From Dehalococcoidia bacterium (GTDB taxonomy: Bacteria; Chloroflexota; Dehalococcoidia; SAR202; UBA826): a stretch of 14,932 nucleotides of DNA. The position numbers were made by a program, and so were the translations under genes. A model generated the notes under the pieces. It was not told the origin of the DNA. It searched no databases and saw only the letters and a program-made list of their open reading frames with translations. Of the stretch, positions 14,647 through 14,932 are shown one piece after another. Every line of letters starts with the position of its first letter. The stretch's first letter is position 1. The DNA is taken from positions 1 to 14,932 of the forward strand of contig DTSF01000081.1 in NCBI GenBank assembly GCA_012965485.1, read 5' to 3'.

Positions 14647-14932
14647 ATGCAAGAAAAGCTGCAAATAGGCAATTTGGAGATCCTGTCACTGATGGATATG
14701 GTTCCGCCTTCCCGGTCTCCAGAGGATTTTTTTCCAGAAGTGGACATAACACTGTGGGAGCCTTATTGGAGTGAAGTTTTAGATAAGGGTATGGTTCAGC
14801 TTTACTATGGATGTTTTGTTGTTAGGTCAAAAGGAAAAATAGTGCTGGTTGATACAGGGATAGGTCCAGGGCCTCACCCTAGCCGGGGAGACAAAAAGGG
14901 TGATCTGCTAAATGATCTCGGAAGGCAGGGTA
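14647..14932 (+). CDS. Metallo-beta-lactamase-fold hydrolase, N-terminal part (3' truncated by the window end)
   Basis: The frame opens with ATG at 14647 (GGGGG about 6 nt upstream) and stays open for 95 residues to the window end. The sequence has the start of an MBL fold: GNLEILSLMDM, then MVQLYYGCFVVRSKGKIVLVDTGIG, where D69-T70-G71 is the conserved early DTG motif before the metal-binding HxHxDH. That HxHxDH lies beyond the window, so metal binding and function (lactonase, glyoxalase II, arylsulfatase-like and others) cannot be judged. The gene is divergent from the beta-hydroxyacid dehydrogenase. A ribosome site directly before this ATG and an N-terminus fitting the family support the start. 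Confidence 0.8.
   Translation, partial: MQEKLQIGNLEILSLMDMVPPSRSPEDFFPEVDITLWEPYWSEVLDKGMVQLYYGCFVVRSKGKIVLVDTGIGPGPHPSRGDKKGDLLNDLGRQG

Noticed and set aside
14522..14752. N-terminal extension of the beta-hydroxyacid dehydrogenase to 14752
   Set aside because: The extra residues precede the Rossmann strand, match nothing in the family, overlap the divergent hydrolase gene, and a good Shine-Dalgarno supports the ATG at 14521.

Overview
The window reads as a contig fragment from an uncultured, low-to-mid-GC marine-type bacterium. Its gene families are an enolase-superfamily sugar-acid dehydratase, a type I sulfatase, Gfo/Idh/MocA oxidoreductase, several family III (CaiB/BaiF) CoA-transferases, acyl-CoA dehydrogenase, SDR, a flavin/F420-type luciferase-like oxidoreductase and a PPOX-fold protein. 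This mix resembles the SAR202/Dehalococcoidia (Chloroflexota) accessory catabolic repertoire. That placement is inferred from gene content only; there is no rRNA or other phylogenetic marker here. Twelve of the thirteen visible complete stops are TAG, an unusual bias.

Layout. (a) 1-1681, plus strand: the C-terminal part of a thiamine-diphosphate enzyme, then an enolase-superfamily dehydratase 31 bp downstream. The first 42 bases are not genuine upstream sequence: they are a perfect inverted copy of 2555-2596 inside the sulfatase gene, most simply a chimeric contig end. (b) 4214-1695, minus: a Gfo/Idh/MocA oxidoreductase followed 3 nt later by a sulfatase without a signal peptide. (c) 4312-4725, plus: a small PPOX-fold flavin/F420 protein. 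(d) 10573-4759, minus: SDR, acyl-CoA dehydrogenase and three tandem CaiB/BaiF proteins, the last two junctions being 1-nt stop/start overlaps. The last protein has the full His/Asp/Glu set of alpha-methylacyl-CoA racemases. (e) 12220-10781, minus: a biotin carboxylase domain standing alone, with an unannotated 61-codon CaiB/BaiF C-terminal remnant directly after its TAG stop and in the same frame. (f) 12399-13586, plus: a luciferase-like oxidoreductase. (g) 14521-13604, minus: a 3-hydroxyisobutyrate-dehydrogenase-family protein. (h) 14647 to the end, plus: the start of a metallo-beta-lactamase-fold hydrolase.

How the genes may work together. The left end looks like sugar-acid or sulfated-sugar catabolism: sulfate removal, NAD-linked oxidation, dehydration to a 2-keto-3-deoxy acid, then possible ThDP-dependent C-C chemistry. 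The centre looks like activation and oxidation of a branched (alpha-methyl) carboxylic acid: CoA transfer, racemisation at C2, dehydrogenation and SDR oxidation. No enoyl-CoA hydratase or thiolase lies in the window, so that route is incomplete here.

The observations most worth a second look are the accC-caiB scar, the tandem CoA-transferase pair in which one member appears to have lost the catalytic Asp, the TAG stop bias, and the inverted duplication at the contig edge. No tRNA, rRNA, CRISPR array or insertion sequence was seen.
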